Assembly: GCA_010015675.1 (NCBI GenBank)
Contig: ML976995.1
Coordinates: 354,304 to 398,841 of the forward strand
Direction of reading: 5' to 3'
DNA length: 44,538 nucleotides
DNA from: Byssothecium circinans
Lineage: Eukaryota > Ascomycota > Dothideomycetes > Pleosporales > Massarinaceae
Shown: positions 1 to 10,071 of the stretch, piece by piece
Layout of the letters: each line of letters opens with the position of its first letter
Numbering within the stretch: position 1 is the stretch's first letter
Made by a program: the position numbers and the translations under genes
Notes under the pieces: generated by a model
What the model was told of the DNA's origin: nothing
The model's input: only the letters and a program-made list of their open reading frames with translations
The model's database searches: none

Positions 1-57
1 TTAAGGTTTAGCTTTGTTATTAAGATAATACTCTTTGATTTTCCTTGCCAAGAAAAA

Positions 58-91
58 GTGGCCGCTTCGGTGGTGTGGCCGCTTCGGTGGC
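58..91 (+). repeat. Two tandem copies of a 17-bp GC-rich unit
   Basis: The unit gtggccgcttcggtgg plus one variable base occurs twice in immediate succession (58-74 and 75-91) inside AT-rich sequence. A related ggccgc box occurs in opposite orientation near 680. It could be a fragment of a transposon end, but no matching inverted end or target duplication is visible. Confidence 0.7.
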
Positions 92-180
92 GGAATACGT
101 TATCTTTAATTATTTAGACTAATTATTAACTCTAAAGACAGAATTCTAAAATTCTTGCTATCTAATTTGCTAATGGGCCT

Positions 181-298
181 TGTCTAATCCTAGCTAGTAA
201 CCCTGTCTGTCCTGAGAGCTTATAATAAATCCTTTGTATTTTGGCCGTCCTATTGGCTACTACCCATGTCTAATCCTAGCTGGTATCCCTGTATGTCC
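181..298 (+). repeat. Pair of about 32-bp direct repeats
   Basis: Bases 181-212 and 267-298 are near-identical copies beginning tgtctaatcctagct and ending ccctgt(c/a)tgtcc, 86 bases apart. They are simple diverged direct repeats of unknown origin, possibly transposon debris. Confidence 0.7.
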
Positions 299-814
299 CG
301 TCGGTGTTGACAAGGCGCAGTAGGAAAGGATGGGGCGGTTGAAGCTAAGCCTCCGATTCGGACACAGTCCATCATTCCTACATGAATACAGCAGTGTCTT
401 CAAATATTCTCGCAAGTCTAGTCGTTTTCGGCAAGATAAATGTCGATATAAGAAGGAAACCTAGCCAAAAGCGGAGCGCAGGAAAATGGTAAACGGCATC
501 TCTCGCGCGAGCTCGTTGTTCATACGGCGGGTGCTAAGGTCATACACCGACCGATCTTACGCCGACCGACCGCATCGCCACCTTTGCGCGCAGCGTAACC
601 CAATCCATATATCATAAATCGACCCCACATGAACCACCGTAGTGTCCCCTATCTAGCCGATACGTTGAGACCACTTTATGAAGCGGCCGCAATACACTAT
701 ATACACTATTTTAACAAGCAGCAGATATACCTAAGCATGTAGTAATAGGTACATTTTCCAATTTTAACATTCCATCAGAGAGAAAACAACTGTAATGGTC
801 GGGTTGAAGCCCTA

Positions 815-1666
815 GCAAGGGCTGAAAGACAGGAAAGTTTGGCCAATTATTCAGCCTCCCAGGATCACTTCCAAACCGCACCCACCTAGCATGCGACGGT
901 GTCGGTCCTTCCATTACGTACATTCGGAACCATCCAACTGGGAAAACCTAGGCGACTTTGGGGGGCCGTGACAGTGCAGCCATAGAGCTGCCATGCGTGC
1001 TAGACTCTGAGCTGAGCACCGATACTTTGATGTCGCTGTTACGTTTGGCCAGGTAATTTGGAAGCTGTAAATGCCCTCCCAATTCTAACCCGTTACTGAT
1101 ATAGTCGACTGTGGCTGGATACGGCCATCAAGAAGATATGGAGACAGGAATTGATCGACCCGGTACTCCTGTGGAGAATCCTTGTTTTGTGGATCGGATC
1201 CAGATACCAAGACACGACCATCGCTCACAAGGATAGCTTCAAAACGATGCGTGCGCGCGAAAGTTGTGTTTGCCATGATGCTGATACACCTGTGCTTTGG
1301 CTTCCTGGAGTCGTACAAGAGCGCGTTACGGATGAGCTCCTTTGCCAATGAGAATCCCGCTTCTCCTGTCTCAGCACTATTCAATATCATAAACGTGCCG
1401 TCCGGAAGGGTAGCCATGCTTGAGGTTACGCGACGAGAAGGAACACGCTCGATAGTCCATCGCAGATTGGCAGCATCAGGAGCAATGGTCACGCGGTTGT
1501 CGATAACCCACATTGGCTGCCAACATTTTCCGCCGCATATAAGGACCCCAAGAGGCTCGGTGTAAGGATAATACTGTGGAAATAGGACTTGAGTACCCTC
1601 CAATGGGTACGTGCGTCCGCTGTTGTTTGTACCCATGATACGAGGTGCGACGGTTTCGGCCAGCTA
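815..1666 (-). pseudogene. Decayed galactose/glyoxal oxidase-like gene (C-terminal part)
   Basis: Reading the minus strand from about 1666 gives GRTYPLEGTQVLFPQ, PLGVLICGG and RVTSSMATLPDGTFMILNS. It then gives EYRVDQFLSPYL, which matches the later kelch repeats and the start of the DUF1929 immunoglobulin-like domain of secreted copper-radical oxidases. The frame ends at a TAG (1085-1087), although homologous sequence continues (NWEGIYSFQIT). A frameshift follows between about 1010 and 1060, then another TAG at 948-950. The typical family C-terminus GPTPSHARWVRFGSDP with NWPNFPVF ends near 815. The N-terminal half (signal peptide, first kelch repeats, Tyr-Cys cofactor region) is absent. With at least three lesions and a missing 5' half, this is a dead gene. 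Family assignment is fairly sure; substrate cannot be told. Confidence 0.8.
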
Positions 1667-2001
1667 ACTTTACCAAGGATAGGCGGAAGAATTAAGGCCC
1701 CGCTCCTGAGCACTTAGGAGTGTAAAGTAAGAGACTGATGGGGTAACTACAAATGATTACAGCGGTGTGGTCGGACAAAGGGTCAGAGTTAGGATTACAA
1801 TACGCTGGAGTCGTCAGTGAGCGAAAGTTGGCTGGGTAGGTGGCGGCTGTCGCAACGGCTAATGATGCAGACACAGATAACTTGGGCAGTTCATGATATC
1901 CAGATGTAGGAAGATGAGCAGTGATTGTACACTAACCAAATATGTGTGATACAAATGTTCAAAAAACGCTAGTGACCAATGCCCATAATAACCCATCCTT
2001 C
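1667..2001. other. Intergenic, no gene seen
   Basis: This stretch lies between the decayed oxidase and the 3' end of the DUF7770-like gene. I looked for the missing 5' half of the oxidase here on the minus strand and found no kelch-like sequence. Confidence 0.5.
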
Positions 2002-2537
2002 TCATTCGCTCACAAATTCACCATAGACTATATCCAAGGCACCTTGGGCACCTGTTCGCGAATACTGAAAATGAAGATTCGACCCCAAGGAGGAGGTCGC
2101 ATGGTTTCCATCTTCCAGCCATCCCATTGCAGCCATGTCATTCAAGATAACGTACCTAAGGTGGTGATTAGCTTTGTTGCATACGGAATGAAAACTTACA
2201 CCCAGTAGCGACATCCAGAGCCACCGCCTGACATGTTGTACAAGTGTCGCCCTTTCTGGTAGATCATTCCCACAATGTGAGATACGGAAAGTCCCGGAAC
2301 AGTCTTGTAGTCCCAGTGCTTGATAGAGGAAGTTGTGAGGGCGTAGTCGTACGGCCTAATGTTGAGATTTCCAGTGAGGTATCCAGACTCTGCGGCCATG
2401 TTGAGACGGACGGACCGGTTATTTTCAACGAGTAAATAGATGGACCAGTGGTTGTCGCTTAGCTGAGATTGACCCATAAGTCTCATGGTGTGAACCACCA
2501 CTCGGATGTGTGTGACTATTCGATGATCGGCGCTCAT
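2002..2537 (-). CDS. DUF7770-like small fungal protein
   Basis: Two exons, 2537-2200 and 2155-2002, are joined across a 44-nt intron (GTAAGT donor at 2199, TTAG acceptor at 2156), giving 163 aa. The ATG at 2535-2537 is the first in frame. The protein begins with a strand-like stretch (HIRVVVHTMRL), then DNHWSIYLLV and SVRLNMA. Across the splice it reads GGGSGCRYWVYVILNDMAAMGW. I recognise this arrangement (N/DHWSIYL, SVRLNM, GCRYWV) as the fungal domain of unknown function DUF7770. The smooth fit of the last motif across the intron supports the gene model. No signal peptide or membrane segment is seen. Function unknown; the family name is from memory and a profile search would confirm it. Confidence 0.75.
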
Positions 2538-3362
2538 GTTTGTGACTTTCGTGATTTGGTTTCTCAGTGATCACAGCCATCCTCTCAGGTGTAATAAATA
2601 CGTAAGTGTCAGACTGTGCCGCTTGGATCTTCGCCGCTTCCGTGCATATTTGAGGATTAGCGGAGGTCCACCATTACCAAGTGGCGCGCGCTTGGTCTTT
2701 GAGTAGCAACAAATCAATCGATGTACTTCGTGACGGAGTCTTGTCACCTCAAACGGGACATGCTTGGATGGTGACCTGTACTGGCAGTTGACCTCTTTAA
2801 TTGGTATAAATCTATAAAAAAACGGCGCCAAATTCCAAAGAGGCGTTTGAAATCCGAGACACACCCTTTGATTTTAGCGCTGGTATTTTTCAGCCTTCGC
2901 TGTGAACCTGTGCTTAATCCTCCGACGGTGGTAGCATGTTGCCATGATCCCCTGCACACCAAAACTCATAAAACCTTCGCGCTAAAAAATCCCACACACA
3001 ACGAAGGTTTTATCATTTCAACATAACCATAAGTAGTTTAGGGTTAGTTCTATGGATATCCTTATTTTCTGCGTACATTGAACCACTCTTGAGCTGCGCA
3101 CAATTTGGTCTGTAAAATGGGTTACCTCGTGTTATAATGAGAGTTTTTGCAACCACAACCTTCACAAAACCCTCACGCCATACAAATCTGACGGGTGTGA
3201 CGAAGGACCACCCTCTACTAGGTGGACGAGCAGTCTAATATTTGCGATCATCCCAAACGGGTTACGGCGGTGTACTGCGCACATGTGGAAGCTAGCCCCT
3301 AAAGGTACTAGCTCAAGCAGATTGTGCCGCTTGTCAACCACCCCCTCACGCTGAGGCTCCTC
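2538..3362. other. Divergent intergenic region with a short hairpin
   Basis: This separates the minus-strand DUF7770-like gene from the plus-strand kinase-like gene and probably holds both promoters. Bases 2968-2979 (ataaaaccttcg) and 3002-3013 (cgaaggttttat) form a perfect 12-bp inverted repeat with a 22-base loop. The minus-strand frames around 2571-2962 show no family resemblance and were not called. Confidence 0.5.
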
Positions 3363-4232
3363 ATGATCATGTCGCAATCTGACTTCAACGAGATCGATGA
3401 GGATGGAGGCAAATGCCCTCCTACCCTTCACCACGATACTGCCACGAATGCCGAGATTATCCTTTACTGTTCGAACGCACCTGCTAAAATTCGGGATGCC
3501 ATTCCCTTGGGCGGGTACGGCAACAAAGTCATCCCCATTTCCGACAAAGCAGTTGTCAAATATGGCAGAGGAGTCAAGATCGAGGAATTCAACAACCTCG
3601 AACAAGCCTACCACCTCCTTGATCCATCGATAGTGCGCGTACCGCAACCATACCGCTTTTTTGAAGACGACGACATCGGCTATCTTGTTATGATATACAT
3701 GAAAGGTAACATAATAGAGGAGATTACGGATCCCTTCCATATCAGTCAAATTGGTCGGGCCTTAAGACACTTCTCCTCCTTCCAAAGCACCCGACCCGGT
3801 CCTCTCGGTGGCGGTATCTCACGCGGCCTACTATGGGGCGAGGGTACTACCCCAGAATATTCGCTGCACGGCTCTGTTGAAAATCTCGAGCACTGGTTCA
3901 ATCGACGACTTAAGCACAATGGTCTCTGTTTATCATTCAAAGAATGTGACTTCGTGCTTTGCCATCTGGACATTGCACCCCGAAACATGCTTTGGTTGCC
4001 CGGAGAAAGCACTTCTCTGGCTATTGTCGACTGGGCTTCTGCAGGATACTATCCTCGGATGTTCGAATGGTGTTTGTTAAATATTTTCAGCGGCAAGGAC
4101 GGCCGCTTCCAGGACTTGGTCAAAGAAACAATGGAGCCGTTCACGGAATGGGAAAAGGAAAGTCAAATGCCTATTCAGATAGCGTGGGGGAACAGTGTCC
4201 ATTTCGCGTTGTCAGCTGCCTCTCACAGTTGA
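3363..4232 (+). CDS. Aminoglycoside-phosphotransferase-like (APH) kinase-fold protein
   Basis: A single exon gives 289 aa from the first true ATG at 3363 (another ATG at 3369 is equally possible). The N-lobe has a glycine-rich stretch (IPLGGYGNKVIPI) followed by AVVKYG, which supplies the expected lysine. Then come the hinge-like YLVMIYMKG and the catalytic loop CHLDIAPRNMLW, with the H-x-D-x4-N pattern at about H201, D203 and N208. The metal-binding segment is LAIVDWASAGYYPR. This is the layout of PF01636 enzymes, which form a large, mostly uncharacterised family in filamentous fungi and usually act on small molecules. All catalytic residues are present, so it is probably active. Substrate unknown; antibiotic resistance should not be assumed. 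It stands alone, convergent with the GH16 gene. Confidence 0.85.
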   Translation: MIMSQSDFNEIDEDGGKCPPTLHHDTATNAEIILYCSNAPAKIRDAIPLGGYGNKVIPISDKAVVKYGRGVKIEEFNNLEQAYHLLDPSIVRVPQPYRFFEDDDIGYLVMIYMKGNIIEEITDPFHISQIGRALRHFSSFQSTRPGPLGGGISRGLLWGEGTTPEYSLHGSVENLEHWFNRRLKHNGLCLSFKECDFVLCHLDIAPRNMLWLPGESTSLAIVDWASAGYYPRMFEWCLLNIFSGKDGRFQDLVKETMEPFTEWEKESQMPIQIAWGNSVHFALSAASHS

Positions 4233-4813
4233 CCTTTTGTAATTCTCTAATACGAATGCAGTCCACCTACGCCTCCACCCACCGTGTGCGGCGGAGACAG
4301 TCAATAATTGACAGCATAGGCTACGAGGCGCCTCCTTGGAAAAAAGCAAACGAAAACACACCGCATTAGACACGATGAGGAATGACGCAATCTTTCAGCT
4401 TTCATTTCGTTCGAAGGGGTTAAGAACGAGTCGAAGGCTTCGTGAAAGAAAAACAATAGCGACAATGGAGTTTGTTTCGCTTGTGGTGGCATCAGCTTGG
4501 TATTAGCCCGTAGGATATTTGGTGGCTGCGTATCTGCTGCGAGGTACCAAAAGCCTATGGAAAAGCAACCTTGGGGTCCAGACGAGATGCAAAGCTGTGT
4601 ACCCCTTTTCACGTTCGCTGCGATACGCCGCGTCCAAGAAAAGGTGCAGATATCCGTGTGAGTGCAAGATGGACGTAACAGTAAGCCATTAGAGCTCTAT
4701 AATATCTATCGCCGCTTAACCTGAACGCCATGCTAGTGGCAAATCTAACAAGTATCAGGGACGAGCTAAAGGGAAGGAGGGAGGTCTTAGCAAACACTTC
4801 GCATGGAGAATGT
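4233..4813. other. Convergent intergenic region, no gene seen
   Basis: It lies between the 3' ends of the kinase-like gene (plus) and the GH16 gene (minus). Short open frames here have no recognisable features. Confidence 0.5.
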
Positions 4814-6444
4814 TCAACAGAGACCTTCTCTCCGCATCTTAACACTCTTGACAGTCATACCGCGATCATTCCCTTCACCCCATGTCGGGACCCACTGATC
4901 CTTTGCTGTTAAAGACGTTAGTAAAGTCATTCAACGCAACAAACTCAAGGAAGAGATCCAACATACCTTTAATAAAGTCGCGCGCAGCCGCGGGACCGTT
5001 GTCGACCCACGGCTTATTAAATTTGCCATCACTATCACTTTGTCAGCACAAGTGCCCACAATCCCACAAAGACACAAGACTTACAAAAACCACCCATTCT
5101 GCGCACCCACAGCCACATTCAAAATCAAATAAAACCGCTCATCAAACGGCGTATTCCCCCTCCCCGTCGCCTTCCACGGATTCTCGACCACACTCCCATT
5201 CACCGTCGCGCCCCCAAAATTCCCCTTCTCCCACATGGTGCGCTTGTCGTCGAACTTCATGTAGAACACTTGCTTCATGCGGTTGTCGAGATACGTGAAG
5301 AGATAGTTCTCCGACCACTAGAGGCCAAAGGTGTGGAAATCTTTCGAGAAATCTGTGCGCCGGAGGAACTTGAGACCGTAGGTGGACCAGTAGGCGTCGA
5401 GTTTGGTGATGGGGCCCCAGTGGAGCGTGGATGTGAGGGCGTCGCGGCCGAGTGGGTAGTGGTAGTCGTTGCCGCGGAATTCGGCGATGTCGATTTCACC
5501 CGAGGCGGGCCAGGCGCCGTATTTCGAGTCTTCGGGCATCATCCTGAGGAAGTGTTAGTTCGGGAAACGACGGAATTTCCAAGCATGATCTCACCAGATT
5601 GCAGGCCAGAGCCAGTCTCCGCGCGGCATCTTTGCGACGACCTCAATGCGGCCGTATTTGATGGATTTCTTGCCCTTTGTTGACATGCGCGCCGATCGCA
5701 CTGGCGGTATGACTGTTCCAATCGTCGCGTTCGATTTGATCGAGCACTGCTTGTAGTCGTCAGATGTGCAGCTGCTATCACCGCCGCTCTTTGTGAGATT
5801 GAGAGTATAGTCGTTGAAGAGCTGTGCTTCGCTGATCTCGGTCGATTCCGTGGTAAGTGTCGGAAAGATATGCAGACCTTCTCCGTCTTTGAAGCTGTTC
5901 TTCTTGTCGGTTGTGGTCCAGTCAAAGGAGCCAGTGCCGTAACCAGCGATTTGCACTTCGTGGCTCCAGTGACTTTCGTCGATGCCGTTTTGGTCGAAGT
6001 GATCTTCCATGATCATGCAGAACTAGCACGAGTTGGAGCTTTGTTCTTTTCGTGACTGTGCTAAACATACGTCTCCCGTCGCTGCGGTTTTCGCTCCGTC
6101 GTAGGTTAGATACCCGCTCAGACAAAGTGCGATGAAGATGCAGCCATAGACAATTACATTGCCATACTTCGTTCGCTTCAACCGCTTGTCGTCGACCCAT
6201 GGCTGTACGTATCTTAACAGCATTAGCATTTGCTTCCTTGGGAGTGAGTTTGGTACACATACTCGCCCCTCAACCGATAGCTCTTGAACTCATGGTTCGG
6301 TTTCCGTTGCCCAACCGATCGAAACGACGATGTGTATGGCGACGGCGGCATCGGGTCTAAATCGATTGTGAGAGAGTTTCTTCGAGCAGATGCATTGCTC
6401 TCAATCTGCTTAGGAAGCTTCAAGACGAAGTCTTTCAGACCCAT
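4814..6444 (-). pseudogene. Membrane-anchored GH16 glucanase/GNBP-like protein with an in-frame stop
   Basis: Six exons fit together without a frame break: 6444-6263, 6212-6071, 6022-5595, 5543-5085, 5037-4967 and 4905-4814 (458 codons including stop). The N-terminus is soluble and basic. A single membrane anchor (about residues 78-98) follows KRLKRTKYG, suggesting a type II protein with an extracytoplasmic catalytic domain. The GH16 signature GEIDIAEF carries both catalytic glutamates (about E267 and E272). Codon 326, at 5318-5320, is TAG where the family has Glu in FHTFGLEWSE. The sequence then continues in frame with WSENYLFTYLDN, KFDDKRTMWEKGNFGG, KPWVDN and DQWVPTW. One G-to-T change explains it. 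Translation would keep the catalytic motif but lose the last third of the jelly-roll. It could be a recent pseudogene or a base-call error. Confidence 0.85.
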
Positions 6445-7425
6445 GGTTGATTGAGCGATTGTTGTGGACTGGTCAAAATCAATCGAGGAGAAAAAAGTCG
6501 TGATTCCAGAAGTAAGAAGAGAGAAGACCTAGATGCGCTTGAAACTCCAAATGCCCGCGGAGAGTGAGTCAGTTGATCTTTGGAAAGAGTCTTGAACGAT
6601 GCTCGAGTCCAAACAAAGATATTGTATCTCTCCACGCTCCGGTCACGTCCGTCAAGGCCACATCTAGATGTAGATGCTTTGACTCAATTCCAAGCTTCCA
6701 GACTGATGCCCCCAAACCGAGCGCATCGACCAGACCAGCATAAATGGCAGAGCGCCACACATTCCTTATCTCTAGGCGTCGGTTACTCATTCACGCTCTA
6801 CAGCTCGCTATCAGCGCCTCACGGAGTCACAGCAGGGGAAGGCGATGCTTTTTACAGGCACTGAGAACGTGGCTAGTGCCGTGCCGTGTGGCTAGGGGTA
6901 CAATCCCAAGTTAGGGTCATTGTTTGGAGGGTCGTAAAATAGAAATGTGGCGTTCGTAGCGCACCTGAGCGCGGGAACCTAGCTGCGTGCAAGCCGGGTT
7001 GATCACCGTAGATAAGGCGCGAGGGAAAAAAAAATTCGTGTTCGCATTTGCGCCGCGGTATAGAATCTACGCGTGACTGATGGACTTTTCTCTTGCGAAT
7101 AATTCGAGCGTGGAAGGTGGATAAAGAGGCTGACGCGTAACGTGCGTTTTGGTGTTCTCGCTTAGCGAAACAAACTTTTGACGCATCACTGTAACATGAT
7201 CCGACCTCCACCGTCTCAACATCCCAGTACGTCAGCCTTGGTACCCCGTGTGAGCAGAATTCAGGGATCTCCCGTCAACACTTTTCTGAACAGACTCTTT
7301 TCTCCGCAAAACCTTTCTCTTGTTCTCCCCCGGTTTCGTCGTCGGTTTCGCTGTGTGGCAATTCTCGTTGCAAACAAGAGCCTCACCACCGCTTTGATGG
7401 GATCCATCAGTGCCTTACAGGCAAC
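6445..7425. other. Upstream region of the GH16 gene, no gene seen
   Basis: This is presumably the GH16 promoter plus featureless sequence up to the TA-flanked element. Overlapping open frames on both strands around 6580-7504 lack any recognisable domain and are not called. Confidence 0.45.
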
Positions 7426-7427
7426 TA

Positions 7428-8199
7428 CCGTAAAGATTGTGTATTGCCCCCCCCCTATTATTAGCCCCAGGCTTGGTATTACCCCCAGTCCCTGGCGAGC
7501 CTAGGATTGACAAATTGGTGTTTTGGTTATAGCCCCAGTCTGGGTGGGGCTCGGCTGAGGCCGCGGCTAAGACCGTCAGAGATGCTGGAAGGGCGTTTTT
7601 GTATGGAGAAAGTAGTGGTTTTGCATTCTAGAGGGTTCAACAGTGTATTAGAAACCGTCAATATAAAGACTATTAATATGAAGCCCTGCGATTTCTGTCA
7701 CGAAGTCGCTATAGGGGGTGCCCTTAGTAGTCTCCTCTAGGTTGTAAGGGCTAGAAGACGGCCCAGAGGCGTCTAATATATCCTCCATTACACCCTTATT
7801 ATCGTCCTCAAATAGGCCTTCTTCTGTCCCCGCAAAGAAGTTAAACATCTGCTGTAGTACTGGGTCTTGCGATACGTGAGTGCAAGCTCTATAGGGCCCA
7901 AAGGCCTCTAAGGAGCCTTGCCCTTTGACAATGACGATAAGGAGCTTATTTGGAGACAAACAATAGACAAAAAATGACAATTTTGATCAATATACTGTCA
8001 GTGTGTACAAGCCTGAGCGCTGCTGGATAGCGGATTTTTCGCATTACTAAGGGCTGCTAACCAAAACAGTAAATCCGGGTCATCTAAATACGCGCCCCCC
8101 GGGAATTACCCCCAGGCTCTCTATTTCCCCCAGTCCCCGAGGCGTCTCAAAACAACCGATTTGGTTAAAACCCCAGGGGGTATTACACAATCTTTACGG
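7428..8199. mobile_element. 772-bp TA-flanked non-autonomous DNA transposon (pogo/Tc1-mariner-like)
   Basis: The left end starts ccgtaaagattgtgta, and the right end, read on the other strand, starts with the same 16 bases. Both ends sit next to TA (7426-7427 and 8200-8201), as expected for a TA target duplication. Inside each end are several copies of a ccccag/ctgggg motif (for example gccccaggct and acccccagtccc), which could be transposase-binding sites. The interior has a minus-strand open frame of about 110 codons (7648-7980), starting at a non-ATG codon and matching nothing I know. No DDE transposase is encoded, so movement would need a transposase elsewhere. Superfamily is inferred only from the TA duplication. 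Confidence 0.75.
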
Positions 8200-8201
8200 T
8201 A

Positions 8202-8748
8202 GTGAGACTCTCGGCTGCGTCAATTGGTCATCGAGACGCAGTTGCAGGTCTCTAAGTTCAAGCACAGGTACATTCATGCTTTGATCTTAATGCGTAGCCC
8301 CAGGGTTTCTAGAGAAGAAGTGACAGGGTGCTACGCACATTTAGTCTATGCGACCTCCTGATGAGCATGGGTCCGTATGCTGAAACGAGGATGGTCATAC
8401 GCAGGCCGAGGAAGCGAAAGGACTGTGCACGGCACCCTAACTCATGGTGTATCACCCAGTGTCCGAAGCCGAATGCCAATCCTACGGGGTATCCTGTGCA
8501 TGGTTATGAGTTTCTTGATTTGAGAATGCGATTGCATTGCACTTGAAGATGGAAGGGGGAAAGAAACACGAACAAGAGGAGGGACGGGGAATGCAACCTC
8601 CCGCCCTCCTCTGCGATCGCATGTATTTTAGAAAGCATTCGTCCGCATTCACACCGAGGCGAATTTTTGCGTTATTTTGCTCTATGTGGCCCCGACGCCA
8701 GCAACTAATTCTTTGGTGAGGTTCCGACAGTCACCACCTGTTCATAGG
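8202..8748. other. Upstream region of the rhodopsin-domain gene, no gene seen
   Basis: No supported coding sequence is seen here. It probably holds the promoter of the downstream gene. Confidence 0.45.
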
Positions 8749-9994
8749 ATGTCTGGGACCACCGTCACGCCGGAGTACCTGGCCGAAGATATTGGCCCTA
8801 GCATAATCGCCACCGCGTCTTTGACGATTGCATTCACGACAGTCTTTGTCGCTCTTCGTTACTACGCAAGACACTTGTCACAGACTCGATTCGGAGTAGA
8901 AGATGTCATTATACCGTTCGCTTGGCTAGCTGAAGTAGGTTTGTGCATAATTGGGATCGGTGCGTACATCTGGCTACCCTACTGCCAGTTTCGACCAATT
9001 CTAACAGCAAAGGATAGTAGTGGTTAAAAGAGCTGGAACTGGACGACACGTGGAATATGTGCTCAAAACTCACCCGGAAGGAGTCATTTCGCATTACAAA
9101 GGATTATTTGCGAACCAGCTCGTCCACCCCCTTGCAGTCGCCTTACCAAAGATCGCTATCGTTATTCTATTCCTCCGTGTCTTTCACCAGAAGTGGGAGA
9201 GAAGGGCAGCTTGGATAACGCTCTGGCTCATGCTTGGGACATTGATCTCTTACTCTGTTGCTTCAATGTTCCAGTGTCGGCCGATATCGTACAACTGGGA
9301 TCAATCAATACCCGGCAAATGCTTCAATTTCGACCTCCTCGCCAACAGCAGCTCCGTCCCAAATATCTTGACAGATCTCATTATACTTGTACTTCCGATC
9401 CGATCCGTCATAGGCCTCAAGGTTTCCACATCTCGCAAGATTGGTCTTATGCTCATCTTCTTAACCGGGAGTGTGTAGGTGACGAACAGCCCTCCCATAT
9501 CCATGAGCTTGAACTGACGTTGCAAAGGGGCATGGTAGCATCCGTTATCCGTACGATAGTCTTTGCCTGCACTGACCCCCTTCTTGACATAACATGTGAG
9601 TTACGAAGACAACTCGTGCCAATTCTTCTTTGACCATCCGATAGTCAATTACGTCGCCTTAGTTAATTGGACAATAATCGAGCCTGGCATGTATCTTCTA
9701 GCCGCCTGCGCTCTCTCTTTCAAGCCCCTTTGGCGAATGCTCTCTAAATTCATCGGCCTCTATGCATTATGTACCCATACCAAGAGCTCTGCAACAATAA
9801 CCACATTGCCAATGCCGGCCCAAGAGTCGATCCATCTCGAGACCCTGAAGACTGCAAGCAGTGGCGGCTTCACAAAGCTCAGTTCCGGGCGCGACACGAT
9901 TGACAAAGAACTGGAAGTAGAGACGGCGGCGGTAAAACCACCAGGACCAGGCATCACAGTCATATCTCCTCGTGCAGTTGGCCGAGCTATATAA
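8749..9994 (+). CDS. Rhodopsin-domain (Pth11-like) integral membrane protein
   Basis: Four exons (8749-8959, 9021-9474, 9528-9595 and 9645-9994) give 360 aa. Introns are 61, 53 and 49 nt with donors GTGCGT, GTAGGT and GTGAGT. Hydrophobic helices alternate with family landmarks: ALRYYAR after helix 1, VEDVIIPFAW, KRAGTGRHVEYV, the LPKIAIVILFLRVF helix, FQCRPISYNWD, CFNFDLLANSS, ILTDLIILVLPI and NWTIIEPGMYLLAACALSFKPL. Seven membrane segments and a hydrophilic tail are expected. This is the fungal rhodopsin domain (PF20684) common in Pth11-type receptors. No N-terminal CFEM domain is present. Ligand and role are unknown. The start is the first ATG that leaves helix 1 complete. Some of these proteins act in surface or host sensing, but nothing here shows that. 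Confidence 0.9.
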
Positions 9995-10071
9995 TAACTT
10001 TTTTTTTTCTGGCTTACACTGGGACAACTGTGTGCAAAGGCTTATATCTATATTTCACCAACCTCGTGTAT

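Larger units (their letters stand above)
1..814. other. Intergenic left edge with short repeats, no gene seen
   Basis: No convincing coding stretch on either strand. The first 300 bases are AT-rich and hold two short repeat families, listed separately. The rest shows no RNA gene or coding signal I can recognise. Confidence 0.6.

Noticed and set aside
2571..2962. Overlapping minus-strand open frames of 72-97 codons
   Set aside because: No family resemblance, no splice partner and composition unlike the neighbouring genes.
3162..3749. 195-codon minus-strand frame opposite the APH-like gene
   Set aside because: The plus strand has the H-x-D-x4-N catalytic loop and metal-binding Asp, and the minus frame has no motif.
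5270..5683. Long plus-strand frame opposite the GH16 gene
   Set aside because: It is a shadow of the GH16 coding strand; the minus strand carries the catalytic motif and matching introns.
6873..7504. Open frames on both strands upstream of the 772-bp element
   Set aside because: They overlap each other, lack motifs, and one runs into the transposon end.
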